Part shown: in pieces, positions 9,586-17,048 of the stretch | How the letters are laid out: each line of letters begins with the position of its first letter | How positions within the stretch are numbered: position 1 is the first letter of the stretch | Assembly (NCBI RefSeq): GCF_000187995.2 | Contig: NZ_AEUW02000001.1 | Span: forward strand, 1,178,001-1,242,000 | DNA length: 64,000 nt | Direction: 5' to 3' | From: Streptococcus macacae NCTC 11558 | GTDB taxonomy: Bacteria > Bacillota > Bacilli > Lactobacillales > Streptococcaceae | Notes under the pieces: model-generated | The model's input: only the letters and a program-made list of their open reading frames with translations | Database searches by the model: none | Told to the model about the DNA's origin: nothing | Program-made: the position numbers and the translations under genes

Positions 9586-10218
9586 ATGAAAAAGAAGAAA
9601 CTAGTCATGCTAATGGCAGCATTTATTGTTGCTTTAAGCTCCCAGCATTTGCTGTTCTCTAACTCTGGCAATCATTTTTTTAATACCGCCACCGCATCAG
9701 CATCAACTCTTGATACTGACGCTGAAAAAGCTGTTAAAAAGCTGGAGGATCACCAGAAGAGAGAAAATCTGGTGAAAGCTCAACAAAAAGTTGATACACT
9801 ATCAGATGTTACTAAAAAAGAAAAATTACAGCATCGTATTGACTTAGTTGAACAAGCTATTATCATCAAAGAAGCCCAAACAGCTGTTAAATATTTAGAA
9901 GATCATCAAGATAGAAATAATATCGCAGATGCCCAAAATAAAACCGCTTTGGTGACAGATGAAGGAACTAAAGCCAATTTAACCAATCGAATCAATCTCG
10001 TTGAAAATGCTATTGCAGTCAAAGAAGCTCAAGCAAGCGAAAATACAGTTTCTGCTCAAGAAGACAGAACAGTCTATGTTACTGGCGGCGGAAAATCAAA
10101 AGTTTATTGGTACAGCACAGACTCTATGCCTTGGAATACCAATAAAAACAATATTATCCAGATGAAAGAATCACAGGCTATTGCAGCAGGTAAACGGCAT
10201 TCTCTGACAGAGCCTTAA
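9586..10218 (+). CDS. Secreted protein with two helical repeats and a conserved C-terminal module
   Basis: A 210-residue protein with a signal peptide (KKKK, then a hydrophobic stretch to about residue 25; cleavage probably near ATASAS at 36-41). Residues about 45-96 and 97-147 are two copies of a helical repeat (AEKAVKKLEDHQKRENLVKAQ and TAVKYLEDHQDRNNIADAQ, each ending in RI-LVE-AI), similar to the units annotated as Cry1Ac domain D-VI related in many Gram-positive surface proteins. The C-terminus (VYVTGGGKSKVYWYSTDSMPWNT ... SQAIAAGKRHSLTEP) is a short module I recognise from other secreted streptococcal proteins. There is no LPxTG motif, so it is released or bound non-covalently. Function unknown. 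Confidence 0.75.
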   Translation: MKKKKLVMLMAAFIVALSSQHLLFSNSGNHFFNTATASASTLDTDAEKAVKKLEDHQKRENLVKAQQKVDTLSDVTKKEKLQHRIDLVEQAIIIKEAQTAVKYLEDHQDRNNIADAQNKTALVTDEGTKANLTNRINLVENAIAVKEAQASENTVSAQEDRTVYVTGGGKSKVYWYSTDSMPWNTNKNNIIQMKESQAIAAGKRHSLTEP

Positions 10219-10247
10219 CAAAAACAACAATAGATAATCTTTAATAT

Positions 10248-10280
10248 CCCCCTTTGCTTGATAGGTAAAGGGGGCATTAT
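10248..10280 (+). terminator. Terminator after the secreted protein gene
   Basis: CCCCCTTT at 10248-10255 pairs with AAAGGGGG at 10267-10274 over an 11-base loop, followed by the AT-rich CATTATTTAT. It lies 30 bases after the stop and may also serve the convergent gene. Confidence 0.7.
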
Positions 10281-10329
10281 TTATCAGAAAGTCTGATCAG
10301 ATCATCAAGCAATAGTTGATAATCTGCCT

Positions 10330-11394
10330 CTACAAACTTTTTCTGACTTGATCAATCAGTTCTTTAGTCATGCGGCGCGGGCCGCGGATATTGGTGACAC
10401 CGTATGTTTTGAGACGTTTCATCGGAAAAACATTATCATCATATTTCGTCAGCAATTCCAGTCTCATTCTCTTTTGGCCTAAGTGCAATGTTTTTATATC
10501 TGCTTCTAATACTTTACAGGCATAGCGCAGGGCACGCGTTGGAGCTGTTATATAAATAAAGAGATAGTCACCTGCTTTAATGCTGGCTTTTTGCGGCCAA
10601 TCCACTATTTTACGATCTGCAAATTCAGCATCAATATCATAATATTTGAGATTAGCTGGGATAATCCAGTAATCAGGCCCGTCAAGATTTCCTAAGGTCT
10701 TTCCTCCAGCCAAAGCTCTGCTATTAGCCAGCAAAGAAAAAAGAAAGTCATCCGAAACCTTCTCATCTAAGACAGCTGAGATCCAAGTCTTCTTACTCAT
10801 ATGGTAAGAAGGATAAATCCCTGGAATAGCCAGCAAGTCTTTCATATCAGCTGGATTAACTTTGAGATTGATCACTTCAATTTCCTGCTCCAATTCTTCT
10901 TGACACCACTCTTCTTCTCCTAAATCCAGCTTACCCCGGGCAATGACCATAATAAGGGCATACCACTTGTGGTTGGCAGGGTGGCGATAAGCAGAAAAGG
11001 CCGGATACTTGGCAAAAGGATGATCGTAGCTATCTCCATATTTTTTTGCAATCCTTTGTGCCAGACGATTTGTCTGACTTTTAAGAAAAGGCAGATTTTC
11101 AAAGCAGGCAGCGGCTATTTGTTCTAAAATCGCAATATAAGCTGCTCTGACCTGCCCGACAAAATTTCCTGTCTGGCTCTGCACTCGAAAAGCAAAGTAT
11201 TCCTCTTTAATATCTAAATCAACCACTTTGCCAGATACTTGTCCTGCCTGTGAAATCTCTATCTGTGCCTGAAACTGACCCTCCATGAAATTTTCTTTAT
11301 AAAAATAATCTTGACCATTTTTAACAAAGCCAAAATCTTCTAACTTTGAAAACTGCACCTGCTTTTTTTTGAAAAAATCCGATTCTAAAGACAT
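10330..11394 (-). CDS. MmcQ/YjbR-type protein with a C-terminal EVE/PUA-like domain
   Basis: A 354-residue soluble protein. Residues about 85-235 match the YjbR/MmcQ fold (FAKYPAFSAYRHPANHKWYALIMVI, IEVINLKVNP, AIPGIYPSYHMSKKTWISAVLDE), a double-wing DNA-binding-like family of unknown role. Residues about 240-354 (DYWIIPANLKYYDIDAEF ... IVDWPQKASIKAGDYLFIYITAPTRALRYACKVLEADI) look like an EVE/PUA-like domain, which binds modified bases or nucleic acid. The first about 80 residues are unassigned. It lies 21 bases downstream of the HxlR-type regulator, so the two may be co-transcribed. The domain calls are from pattern recognition; no function can be stated. Confidence 0.65.
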   Translation of the reverse strand: MSLESDFFKKKQVQFSKLEDFGFVKNGQDYFYKENFMEGQFQAQIEISQAGQVSGKVVDLDIKEEYFAFRVQSQTGNFVGQVRAAYIAILEQIAAACFENLPFLKSQTNRLAQRIAKKYGDSYDHPFAKYPAFSAYRHPANHKWYALIMVIARGKLDLGEEEWCQEELEQEIEVINLKVNPADMKDLLAIPGIYPSYHMSKKTWISAVLDEKVSDDFLFSLLANSRALAGGKTLGNLDGPDYWIIPANLKYYDIDAEFADRKIVDWPQKASIKAGDYLFIYITAPTRALRYACKVLEADIKTLHLGQKRMRLELLTKYDDNVFPMKRLKTYGVTNIRGPRRMTKELIDQVRKSL

Positions 11395-11415
11395 AGACTC
11401 ATCCTCCTTGTCCCA

Positions 11416-11766
11416 TTAATTATCTGCTGCTGCAGTATGATAGTCAATATAATCATGGCCCCATTTTTTTAATTGAAAAAGAATAGGTTTTAGCGTTTCG
11501 CCAAATTCGGTCAATTCATAATCTACCCGGGGCGGAACGACAGGAAAGACCGTTCGTTTAATAATACCGCACTCTTCCAGCTTACGAAGCTGGTTGGTCA
11601 GCATACGCTGATTAATACCAGGAATTCGCTTTCTAAGCTCACCAAAGCGCAGGACCTTCTCATCTGCAAGATGAAATAAAATAGCTCCTTTCCAGCGCCC
11701 GCCGATTGCATCCATAGCAACCTCAACGGCACAGCCAAAAGGACAGTCTTCTTGTGTATCTCTCAT
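11416..11766 (-). CDS. HxlR-family winged-helix transcriptional regulator
   Basis: A 116-residue regulator with the HxlR core: GGRWKGAILFHLADE, FGELRKRIPGINQRMLTNQLRKLEECGIIKR, and VDYELTEFGETLKPIL. Cys8 and Cys12 in the N-terminal CPFGC can be redox or electrophile sensors, as in YodB/HypR of Bacillus. It is divergent from a quinone oxidoreductase gene, the typical arrangement for an HxlR regulator that controls quinone or electrophile detoxification. Regulation of the neighbour is an inference from this layout. Confidence 0.9.
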   Translation of the reverse strand: MRDTQEDCPFGCAVEVAMDAIGGRWKGAILFHLADEKVLRFGELRKRIPGINQRMLTNQLRKLEECGIIKRTVFPVVPPRVDYELTEFGETLKPILFQLKKWGHDYIDYHTAAADN

Positions 11767-11822
11767 TGTGATTATACTCCTTTAGTTACTTATTTGTTAG
11801 TATAAGCTAAAAAAGTGCCTAC

Positions 11823-11875
11823 TTGGCTAATCATAACATAGATGTTATAATCAAGGCAAATCATCATTGATGATT
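11823..11875 (+). promoter_or_regulatory. Promoter and inverted repeat before the quinone reductase gene
   Basis: TTGGCT at 11823-11828, a 17-base spacer and TATAAT at 11846-11851 preceded by TGT. Just downstream, AATCATCA at 11859-11866 faces TGATGATT at 11868-11875, a short palindrome that could be an operator for the divergent HxlR protein. Confidence 0.6.
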
Positions 11876-11901
11876 TTTTCATTGTTAAGGAGGTATCGCA
11901 G

Positions 11902-12864
11902 ATGAAAGCGTTACAAATCACAGACTATAAAGGACCTGAGACGATGAAGTATCAGGAAACCGAAAATCCAAGAGTTCAGAAAAAAGATATTCTCATCAAG
12001 GTAGATTATTCTGGAGTTGGGCTGATTGATGTTATTTTCTCCAGAGGCTTTGGCCAACTCCCTCTTCCAGCAACACCGGGGCTTGAAGTGTCAGGAACAG
12101 TTATAGAAGTTGGAAAAGAGGTGACTGATTTTCAGATTGGAGACAGTGTTGCTGGATTGACTATTAATACTTTGAAAGGCTTTTCTGAACGGGTCAGTCT
12201 TCATGAGGATTATGTGGTGAAAGTGCCTGAGCATTTGGAACTTGATCAGGCTGCAGCCGCTTTGACTAATACTTCCGCTGCTTTAATTCTCTTAAAAGAA
12301 ATCGTCAATTTTCCCGTAGGCGGCAGTGTTCTTGTTTATGGTCCCACAGGCGGTTTGGGCTCTCAGATCGGCCAAGCTGCAAAACTCTTAGGTGCTAAAC
12401 GAGTCCTTGCTGCTGCAGGAAATGAAACAAAACGCCAAAAAGCTCTGAAATTAGGCTATGATGCTGCTTACTTGCGAGAAGAATTTTTCACAGCTTCTGA
12501 GGAAAAATGCGATCTCATTGTAGACCCCGTAGGCGGAGAAAACCGAAAAAACAATCTGCTCAGGCTGAACGCTTACGGGACACTGGCCATTGTTGGAAAT
12601 GCTTCTCAAAAAGAGCGGGCAGATATTGATCCCGATATTCTCTGGCTAAATAATATCAATCTGACTGGCTTTAACTTCGGCGGCTACTGTTCACAAAATA
12701 TAAAAAAAGTAAAGGATTATCTAGTCTGGGCGTTAGAATTAATCGCAAATGAGCAAATCAAGCTGCCCAAACTCCATACTGTCCCTATTGACAATGCTGT
12801 TCAAGCTCTGTTAGAGCTAGAAACAGGAGCTATCAGCGGCAAGCTCTTATTAAAGCACTTCTAA
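11902..12864 (+). CDS. Zinc-less alcohol dehydrogenase / quinone oxidoreductase (MDR family)
   Basis: A 320-residue medium-chain reductase. The N-terminal GroES-like domain (residues 1-120) contains TPGLEVSGTVIEVGKEVTDFQIGDSV, and the Rossmann domain contains VLVYGPTGGLGSQIGQAAKLLGA. The zinc ligands of alcohol dehydrogenases are absent, which fits NADPH:quinone reductases. A clear Shine-Dalgarno (AAGGAGG) lies before the ATG. It faces the HxlR regulator divergently, which suggests a role in removing quinones or reactive electrophiles. The exact substrate is unknown. Confidence 0.88.
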   Translation: MKALQITDYKGPETMKYQETENPRVQKKDILIKVDYSGVGLIDVIFSRGFGQLPLPATPGLEVSGTVIEVGKEVTDFQIGDSVAGLTINTLKGFSERVSLHEDYVVKVPEHLELDQAAAALTNTSAALILLKEIVNFPVGGSVLVYGPTGGLGSQIGQAAKLLGAKRVLAAAGNETKRQKALKLGYDAAYLREEFFTASEEKCDLIVDPVGGENRKNNLLRLNAYGTLAIVGNASQKERADIDPDILWLNNINLTGFNFGGYCSQNIKKVKDYLVWALELIANEQIKLPKLHTVPIDNAVQALLELETGAISGKLLLKHF

Positions 12865-12958
12865 AATCACACCAGAAATCATGAAGAAGGGCTATACTTT
12901 AAGCGGGCTTTAATACGTTGATAAATTAACTTTTATAGCCCTACTATAATAGTTATTT

Positions 12959-12987
12959 AAATCAGGTTAACTATGTTAACCTGATTT
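12959..12987. terminator. Perfect 13-bp hairpin after the quinone reductase gene
   Basis: AAATCAGGTTAAC at 12959-12971 is exactly complementary to GTTAACCTGATTT at 12975-12987 across a three-base loop. Both flanks are T- or A-rich, so it may act in both directions. The stretch 12988-13157 holds no gene that I can support. Confidence 0.65.
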
Positions 12988-13158
12988 ATTATCTCACACA
13001 GAACTGGGAGAACCTAAAAAACAAAAGGCAAGAATGACAAGCAGTGGTGGTTATGATGCTAAAACAGCTAATGAACAATGTCAAGGGTAAGACTAGGGCA
13101 TTGTCATAAGCAGTCAGCCCGACTTCCAATCACCGCCTTATGCTGCTGTATAAAAAGA

Positions 13159-13182
13159 GCTTGGGACTATTTTATCCCAAGC
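13159..13182 (-). terminator. Terminator downstream of the Fic gene
   Basis: GCTTGGGA at 13159-13166 pairs with TCCCAAGC at 13175-13182. On the minus strand the stem is followed by CTTTTTA, which suits a terminator for the Fic gene. Confidence 0.55.
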
Positions 13183-13190
13183 CTGCTTCA

Positions 13191-13290
13191 CTAATAATCT
13201 AGATGTTCAATAACTCCTTCCTTAATAAAGAGAGGGGTGGTAGGAATCTTTTTACCCTCAGATGTTGATTTATATAAACCACTATTAATC
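13191..13290 (-). other. Frame-shifted coding remnant after the Fic gene
   Basis: Directly behind the Fic stop codon the other minus-strand frame reads SGLYKSTSEGKKIPTTPLF and continues FIKEGVIEHLDY before a TAG at 13191-13193. It has codon use like a real gene but no start of its own. It may be the original C-terminus of the Fic protein, lost to a frameshift near RELGL, or the tail of another deleted gene. Confidence 0.4.
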
Positions 13291-14082
13291 TAATCCCAAC
13301 TCTCGGTACATTACTCCACTAGACAAATCATTCTTTCCATCAAGTAAGAGATTTTCAAAAAATGCTGTTAAAAATTCAGGGTGTTTCTGCAATACCTTAG
13401 CATTATCTAAGACTAAGGCATCTCGGAAAAATTTAGCATGTTTTTGAAAGGGTGTATTGTCAACTGTAAAGCCAAATTCTCGCAGATACTTGATCAGAAA
13501 AACTGTTATTGTTCGTGTATTTCTCTCACAAAAAGGATGAATTTGCCAAATGCCTGAAATGAAGGATTGAATGTGCTGAACCATAGTTTCCTTTGAAAGA
13601 CCAGAGTATTGGAAAATTTTCTCCTGCTGAAAATCATAGTCCAAAGTGGCTTGAATCATAGGATAATCAGCATAAACCACACTTTCACCATTCAGTACCG
13701 CTTCTTTTTTGGAAATATTTGTCTGACGAATTTGGCCGACTGGTATAGAATCATCAAAAATATCCTGAAAGAGCTCTTTATGAATGGTCAAAAGTGTAGC
13801 CGGACTAAAACTAAAGCCACTTCGGGAAAGAAGTTCCGCAATGCGCAAAGAGACCAAATCTGCCTCAGCCGTGCTATCATCCGTTGATTGATGATAAGCT
13901 GTAATTTCCTCATAAACCTGCTCATAAGAATAGCTGCCACGCGCTTGCTTCTCAGCCAATTCCTCCATATAGACCGATGGCTTTAAACCATCTACCTGCT
14001 GAAGACCAAATGCCGTTTGCCAAAGGTCATGTTTGGTTTGATAAGGCAAATTGGGATTGTCAATATTATATGTTGGTTGCAT
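13285..14082 (-). CDS. Fic/DOC-family protein
   Basis: A 265-residue Fic-fold protein. The Fic motif is HPFCERNTRT (about residue 178), which keeps the catalytic His and the Phe, Glu, Asn and Arg but has Arg and Thr where HPFxxGNGR has glycines. The flap region (SKKEAVLNGESVVYADYPMIQATLDYDF) precedes it, as expected. Fic proteins transfer AMP or another nucleotide part to target proteins. No clear N-terminal S/TxxxE(G/N) inhibitory motif is visible. It lies 118 bases downstream of a RelBE-type toxin-antitoxin pair on the same strand. The C-terminal end may be frame-shifted (see 13191-13290). Target unknown. Confidence 0.85.
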   Translation of the reverse strand: MQPTYNIDNPNLPYQTKHDLWQTAFGLQQVDGLKPSVYMEELAEKQARGSYSYEQVYEEITAYHQSTDDSTAEADLVSLRIAELLSRSGFSFSPATLLTIHKELFQDIFDDSIPVGQIRQTNISKKEAVLNGESVVYADYPMIQATLDYDFQQEKIFQYSGLSKETMVQHIQSFISGIWQIHPFCERNTRTITVFLIKYLREFGFTVDNTPFQKHAKFFRDALVLDNAKVLQKHPEFLTAFFENLLLDGKNDLSSGVMYRELGLD

Positions 14083-14200
14083 ACTACAATGATTCCTTTA
14101 CTATCTTGAAAATGAAAGGTTATTTATCAGTTGGCTACCTTTCATTATACCAAAAAAATAAGCCCAATCGTATGACTGGGCTTGGGTGGGAGATTGCTTT

Positions 14201-14485
14201 TTAGTCCTTTTTCCTAAACCGATAAACATCTGAGCGCTTTGCTACATGAACATTTAGAATCACAAAATCCTTATCATCAATCTGGGCAATGATACGGTAA
14301 GACCCTACACGAAAACGAACATAGCCAGATAAATTCCCTGTCAGATATTTTCCTGGCGCTTTCGGAAAATCAACATCTACTAGATGTTGATTAATCCATC
14401 TGGCAATGACTTTCTGCGTTCCCCTATCCAGTTTGTCCATAGCCTTGAAAAGAGTTGAGGCATAACGAACCTGATATTTAGCCAT
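14201..14485 (-). CDS. RelE/ParE-superfamily toxin
   Basis: A 94-residue basic protein with the RelE-type fold pattern: an N-terminal strand and two helices (ASTLFKAMDKLDRGTQKVIARWINQHL), then LTGNLSGYVRFRVGSYRIIAQIDDKDFVILNVHVAKRSDVYR. RelE toxins cut mRNA on the ribosome; the conserved Arg and the KRSDVYR tail support that family rather than ParE, but the split is uncertain. Its start overlaps the stop of the antitoxin gene by 8 bases, the usual coupling of antitoxin-first toxin-antitoxin operons. Confidence 0.88.
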   Translation of the reverse strand: MAKYQVRYASTLFKAMDKLDRGTQKVIARWINQHLVDVDFPKAPGKYLTGNLSGYVRFRVGSYRIIAQIDDKDFVILNVHVAKRSDVYRFRKKD

Positions 14486-14702
14486 AGCGCTTCATCATGT
14501 CATCATGAGAGTAGGTCACTTGCCCATTATCAAGCCAGTCCTGCATCGCTAAATCAGCTTCTTGGATATCAGAAAGATCTTCCAATTTTTCCGCCAAAAC
14601 CTGCGCAATAAATTCAGACTTGCTAATATTGTGGGAATTGGTCCACAAGGTCAGTTTTTCATTTAACTCATCCGACAAACGGACTGAAGTTGGTACTGCC
14701 AT
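14478..14702 (-). CDS. Ribbon-helix-helix antitoxin (RelB-like)
   Basis: A 74-residue protein beginning TSVRLSDELNEKLTLWTNSHNISKSEFIAQVLAEKLEDL, a ribbon-helix-helix DNA-binding domain, followed by an acidic tail (DIQEADLAMQDWLDNGQVTYSHDDMMKRYG) that should wrap the toxin. It lies first in the pair, has a good Shine-Dalgarno (AAAGGAG), and should repress its own promoter together with the toxin. Confidence 0.88.
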   Translation of the reverse strand: MAVPTSVRLSDELNEKLTLWTNSHNISKSEFIAQVLAEKLEDLSDIQEADLAMQDWLDNGQVTYSHDDMMKRYG

Positions 14703-14729
14703 GAAATCACTCCTTTTGAAATTTAATTT

Positions 14730-14771
14730 TTGTCGTAGTTATATTTTACTACAATTTGAAATAGGAAACAA
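14730..14771 (-). promoter_or_regulatory. Toxin-antitoxin promoter with inverted-repeat operator
   Basis: TTGTCGTAG and TACTACAA form an imperfect inverted repeat over 14730-14754. A minus-strand -10 TAAAAT (14743-14748) lies inside it, with TTGTTT as a weak -35 at 14766-14771, 17 bases away. Such an operator over the -10 suits autorepression by the ribbon-helix-helix antitoxin. Confidence 0.55.
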
Positions 14772-14878
14772 GTTGGATAGGATTCCTAATTATTTATTCG
14801 GGAAAGGGTGGAAAATATTCCTCATAATCAAAACAAATTAGCCTTTGTAACTAGACATTTTATTTCCTTTATAAGTAA

Positions 14879-16159
14879 TTACAACGTTTTAGAAAGTATT
14901 TGTTTAATATCTGTACGTATCTTCTCAAAAATTATTGCTATTTCAATATCTATCTTGTTACCAGCAATCTCAACATGTTCATTTAAATATACTTCTAAAT
15001 TTCTAAACAGAAAATCACTAAAGTAATCCTCTTTAGCAAGTGAAATTAAATCATCAACATAGTTCATCATAATCTTTGCATCAATTGATTTATCAAAAAG
15101 AGTACTATATTTTTCAAGAAGCGGAGTATTAGGCAAGTTTCCTTTGAAATAATATCTGCGTTCCTCACTAAGCTCCGTACATTTAGTATACCAATAATCA
15201 TTGATATATTTTTTTATTACTTTTAACAACTCAATAATAGTTTCATTTGAAAAATCTTTATAATGTTCTCTTAAATAATTAATCGAGCTGCCTAATATAT
15301 CTCCCACACTATCCTTTTCAATTACACCAAGTATTTCTAAATTTTTATTCCCTGTAAAAATTCTATCCGCCACAATTGATTCTAAAATCTGAAACCTATA
15401 TTGAGAAAATCGTTTCTTTGCAACTCTTTCCCAAGCAATACTATAAATATTTTGTTTGTATATCTCCGTGTTCTCATCTTTGGGTTCGTAATTTTCTTTT
15501 TTCTCAATTAAATAATCTGAAAGATAGGAACGTCCTAAATTTTTACTATAATTTAGATCTTCATCATTTTCAACCATACGATAATGAATCGTTATATCTC
15601 CTGTGTAATATTGAAAATAAATCTCCTCGTCAAAGTATGTTGTGCATTTCACCACTATCATTTCTAAGTCTTTTAAAGAAAATTCATAAAGGTAGTTACC
15701 TGAGTTTTTCGTTCCTAAAATTTGAGGCGTAATCTTAGCCTCTTCATCAAATAGTTTTCGTTCACAAACTAAAATATTTTCTAACGGGACATTATCTTCC
15801 ATAAAAATTTTAATTTTTGCTTTTGCTGCAGCATTATCTTTTTCAATTATAAAATAGGGGCGTACTGAAGCAAAACGCTTTTCTCTATTTTCGAGATACT
15901 CTTTTTCTTCACGATCATTTCTTCTTTGCTCATCCTCAAAACGTAGTCCTTTTTCTTTCTCATTTTGACTATTAAAAATCAAGAAAGTTATAAGAATTGC
16001 CAAAGCTGACAGAACAACTCCATAGTAGTCCTTATTTGCTACAGATATAAAGTTATATATACTTGTAGCCAGAGGATTGTGATTCCTAAATAATGGTAAA
16101 AGAATAGCTGCTGCAATAACAAATAAATACAATAAAACTTTGAAACTCTTTTTAAACAA
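14879..16159 (-). CDS. Uncharacterised membrane-anchored protein
   Basis: I do not recognise this 426-residue protein. It has two N-terminal membrane helices (about residues 7-25 and 45-62), a charged, probably coiled-coil stretch (NEKEKGLRFEDEQRRNDREEKEYLENREKR, about 66-95), and a large soluble domain of about 330 residues with mixed strands then helices, rich in Lys, Glu, Tyr and Ile. The soluble part is most likely cytoplasmic. The gene is AT-richer than its neighbours and stands between the toxin-antitoxin pair and another orphan membrane protein, which suggests acquired DNA. A defence or envelope role is possible but not shown. Confidence 0.7.
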   Translation of the reverse strand: MFKKSFKVLLYLFVIAAAILLPLFRNHNPLATSIYNFISVANKDYYGVVLSALAILITFLIFNSQNEKEKGLRFEDEQRRNDREEKEYLENREKRFASVRPYFIIEKDNAAAKAKIKIFMEDNVPLENILVCERKLFDEEAKITPQILGTKNSGNYLYEFSLKDLEMIVVKCTTYFDEEIYFQYYTGDITIHYRMVENDEDLNYSKNLGRSYLSDYLIEKKENYEPKDENTEIYKQNIYSIAWERVAKKRFSQYRFQILESIVADRIFTGNKNLEILGVIEKDSVGDILGSSINYLREHYKDFSNETIIELLKVIKKYINDYWYTKCTELSEERRYYFKGNLPNTPLLEKYSTLFDKSIDAKIMMNYVDDLISLAKEDYFSDFLFRNLEVYLNEHVEIAGNKIDIEIAIIFEKIRTDIKQILSKTL

Positions 16160-16241
16160 TATTTAACCACCTTTATTGATTTATTCTCATTATAACAGAA
16201 CAAATCTACTCATATTCCAAATCAATCTTATCTTAACAATA

Positions 16242-17015
16242 CTATTTTAGAATAAAATAGATTGAAAAATTAAATACAAAAATCAATAAGCAAAACAAAA
16301 TAAATTTAATTCCAATGTTATTTAATGACTTATCATAGAGGTATATATGGTTTTGTTCCAAAACATGTCTACCTATAATTGCTAAACTTAAAGAATTAAC
16401 CACAGTTAAATAAATATTAAAAATATTATTTTTTATTATTAGAAATGGATCGCTCTTTATACTTACAGTAACCCATAGTTTAAATTTCTGCCACCATCTC
16501 ATTTGCTCTAAATAATTATCTATCTTATGTTCCAAATTATTTTTTAGAATAATAAAAATGAATAGCCAAAAAGTAAAGAAGATTATGATTATTATGCCAA
16601 ATTTCCAATATGGATGGTAATTGTTAGTACTAACTTTCATTTTGCTAGAAAGGTCGTACGAAATATATCCTATAATTAGAAATAATAATAACGCAACTAT
16701 TAAAATAATAGACATAGTGAAATAGTTTTTATTCCATATAAACATAGTCATCAATACTACGATATTAATTAACCAACTCCATTTCACTATTCCAAGCATT
16801 AACCCTTTTACAGGATTGTGTACAAACTTTGCTTCATTATTCTTATTATCATGTATATGAACTGAGTGGTCAGAATTGTCAATCATTGTAGTACTATTAT
16901 CAACTTCTTGATTAGAAATATTGTTATTATCACCCGTATTATTCTGTTTCCCAACTTGGAACTTACTGTCTTCACTAGAGAAAATATTTTTTAATAATTT
17001 TAAAACACTCTTCAT
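16242..17015 (-). CDS. Uncharacterised membrane protein with an Asn-rich N-terminal motif
   Basis: A 257-residue protein that I do not recognise. Residues 1-65 are polar and Asn/Asp-rich (FQVGKQNNTGDNNNISNQ, then TTMIDNSDHSVHIHDN). The rest holds about five membrane helices with short loops. The FQVG plus Asn-rich stretch recalls RHIM-type amyloid motifs ((I/V)Q(I/V)G) found in some bacterial signalling and defence proteins, but this is a weak resemblance. The gene is very AT-rich and lies between valS (downstream) and the 426-residue orphan (downstream on the same strand, 82 bases away), so the two orphans may be one operon. Confidence 0.65.
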   Translation of the reverse strand: MKSVLKLLKNIFSSEDSKFQVGKQNNTGDNNNISNQEVDNSTTMIDNSDHSVHIHDNKNNEAKFVHNPVKGLMLGIVKWSWLINIVVLMTMFIWNKNYFTMSIILIVALLLFLIIGYISYDLSSKMKVSTNNYHPYWKFGIIIIIFFTFWLFIFIILKNNLEHKIDNYLEQMRWWQKFKLWVTVSIKSDPFLIIKNNIFNIYLTVVNSLSLAIIGRHVLEQNHIYLYDKSLNNIGIKFILFCLLIFVFNFSIYFILK

Positions 17016-17048
17016 TTTTCAAGAACTCTCCTAAATTAATTTTTGATC

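Noticed and set aside
12988..13157. Possible small gene between the quinone reductase and Fic genes
   Set aside because: No frame with a start, ribosome-binding site and protein-like sequence could be found.
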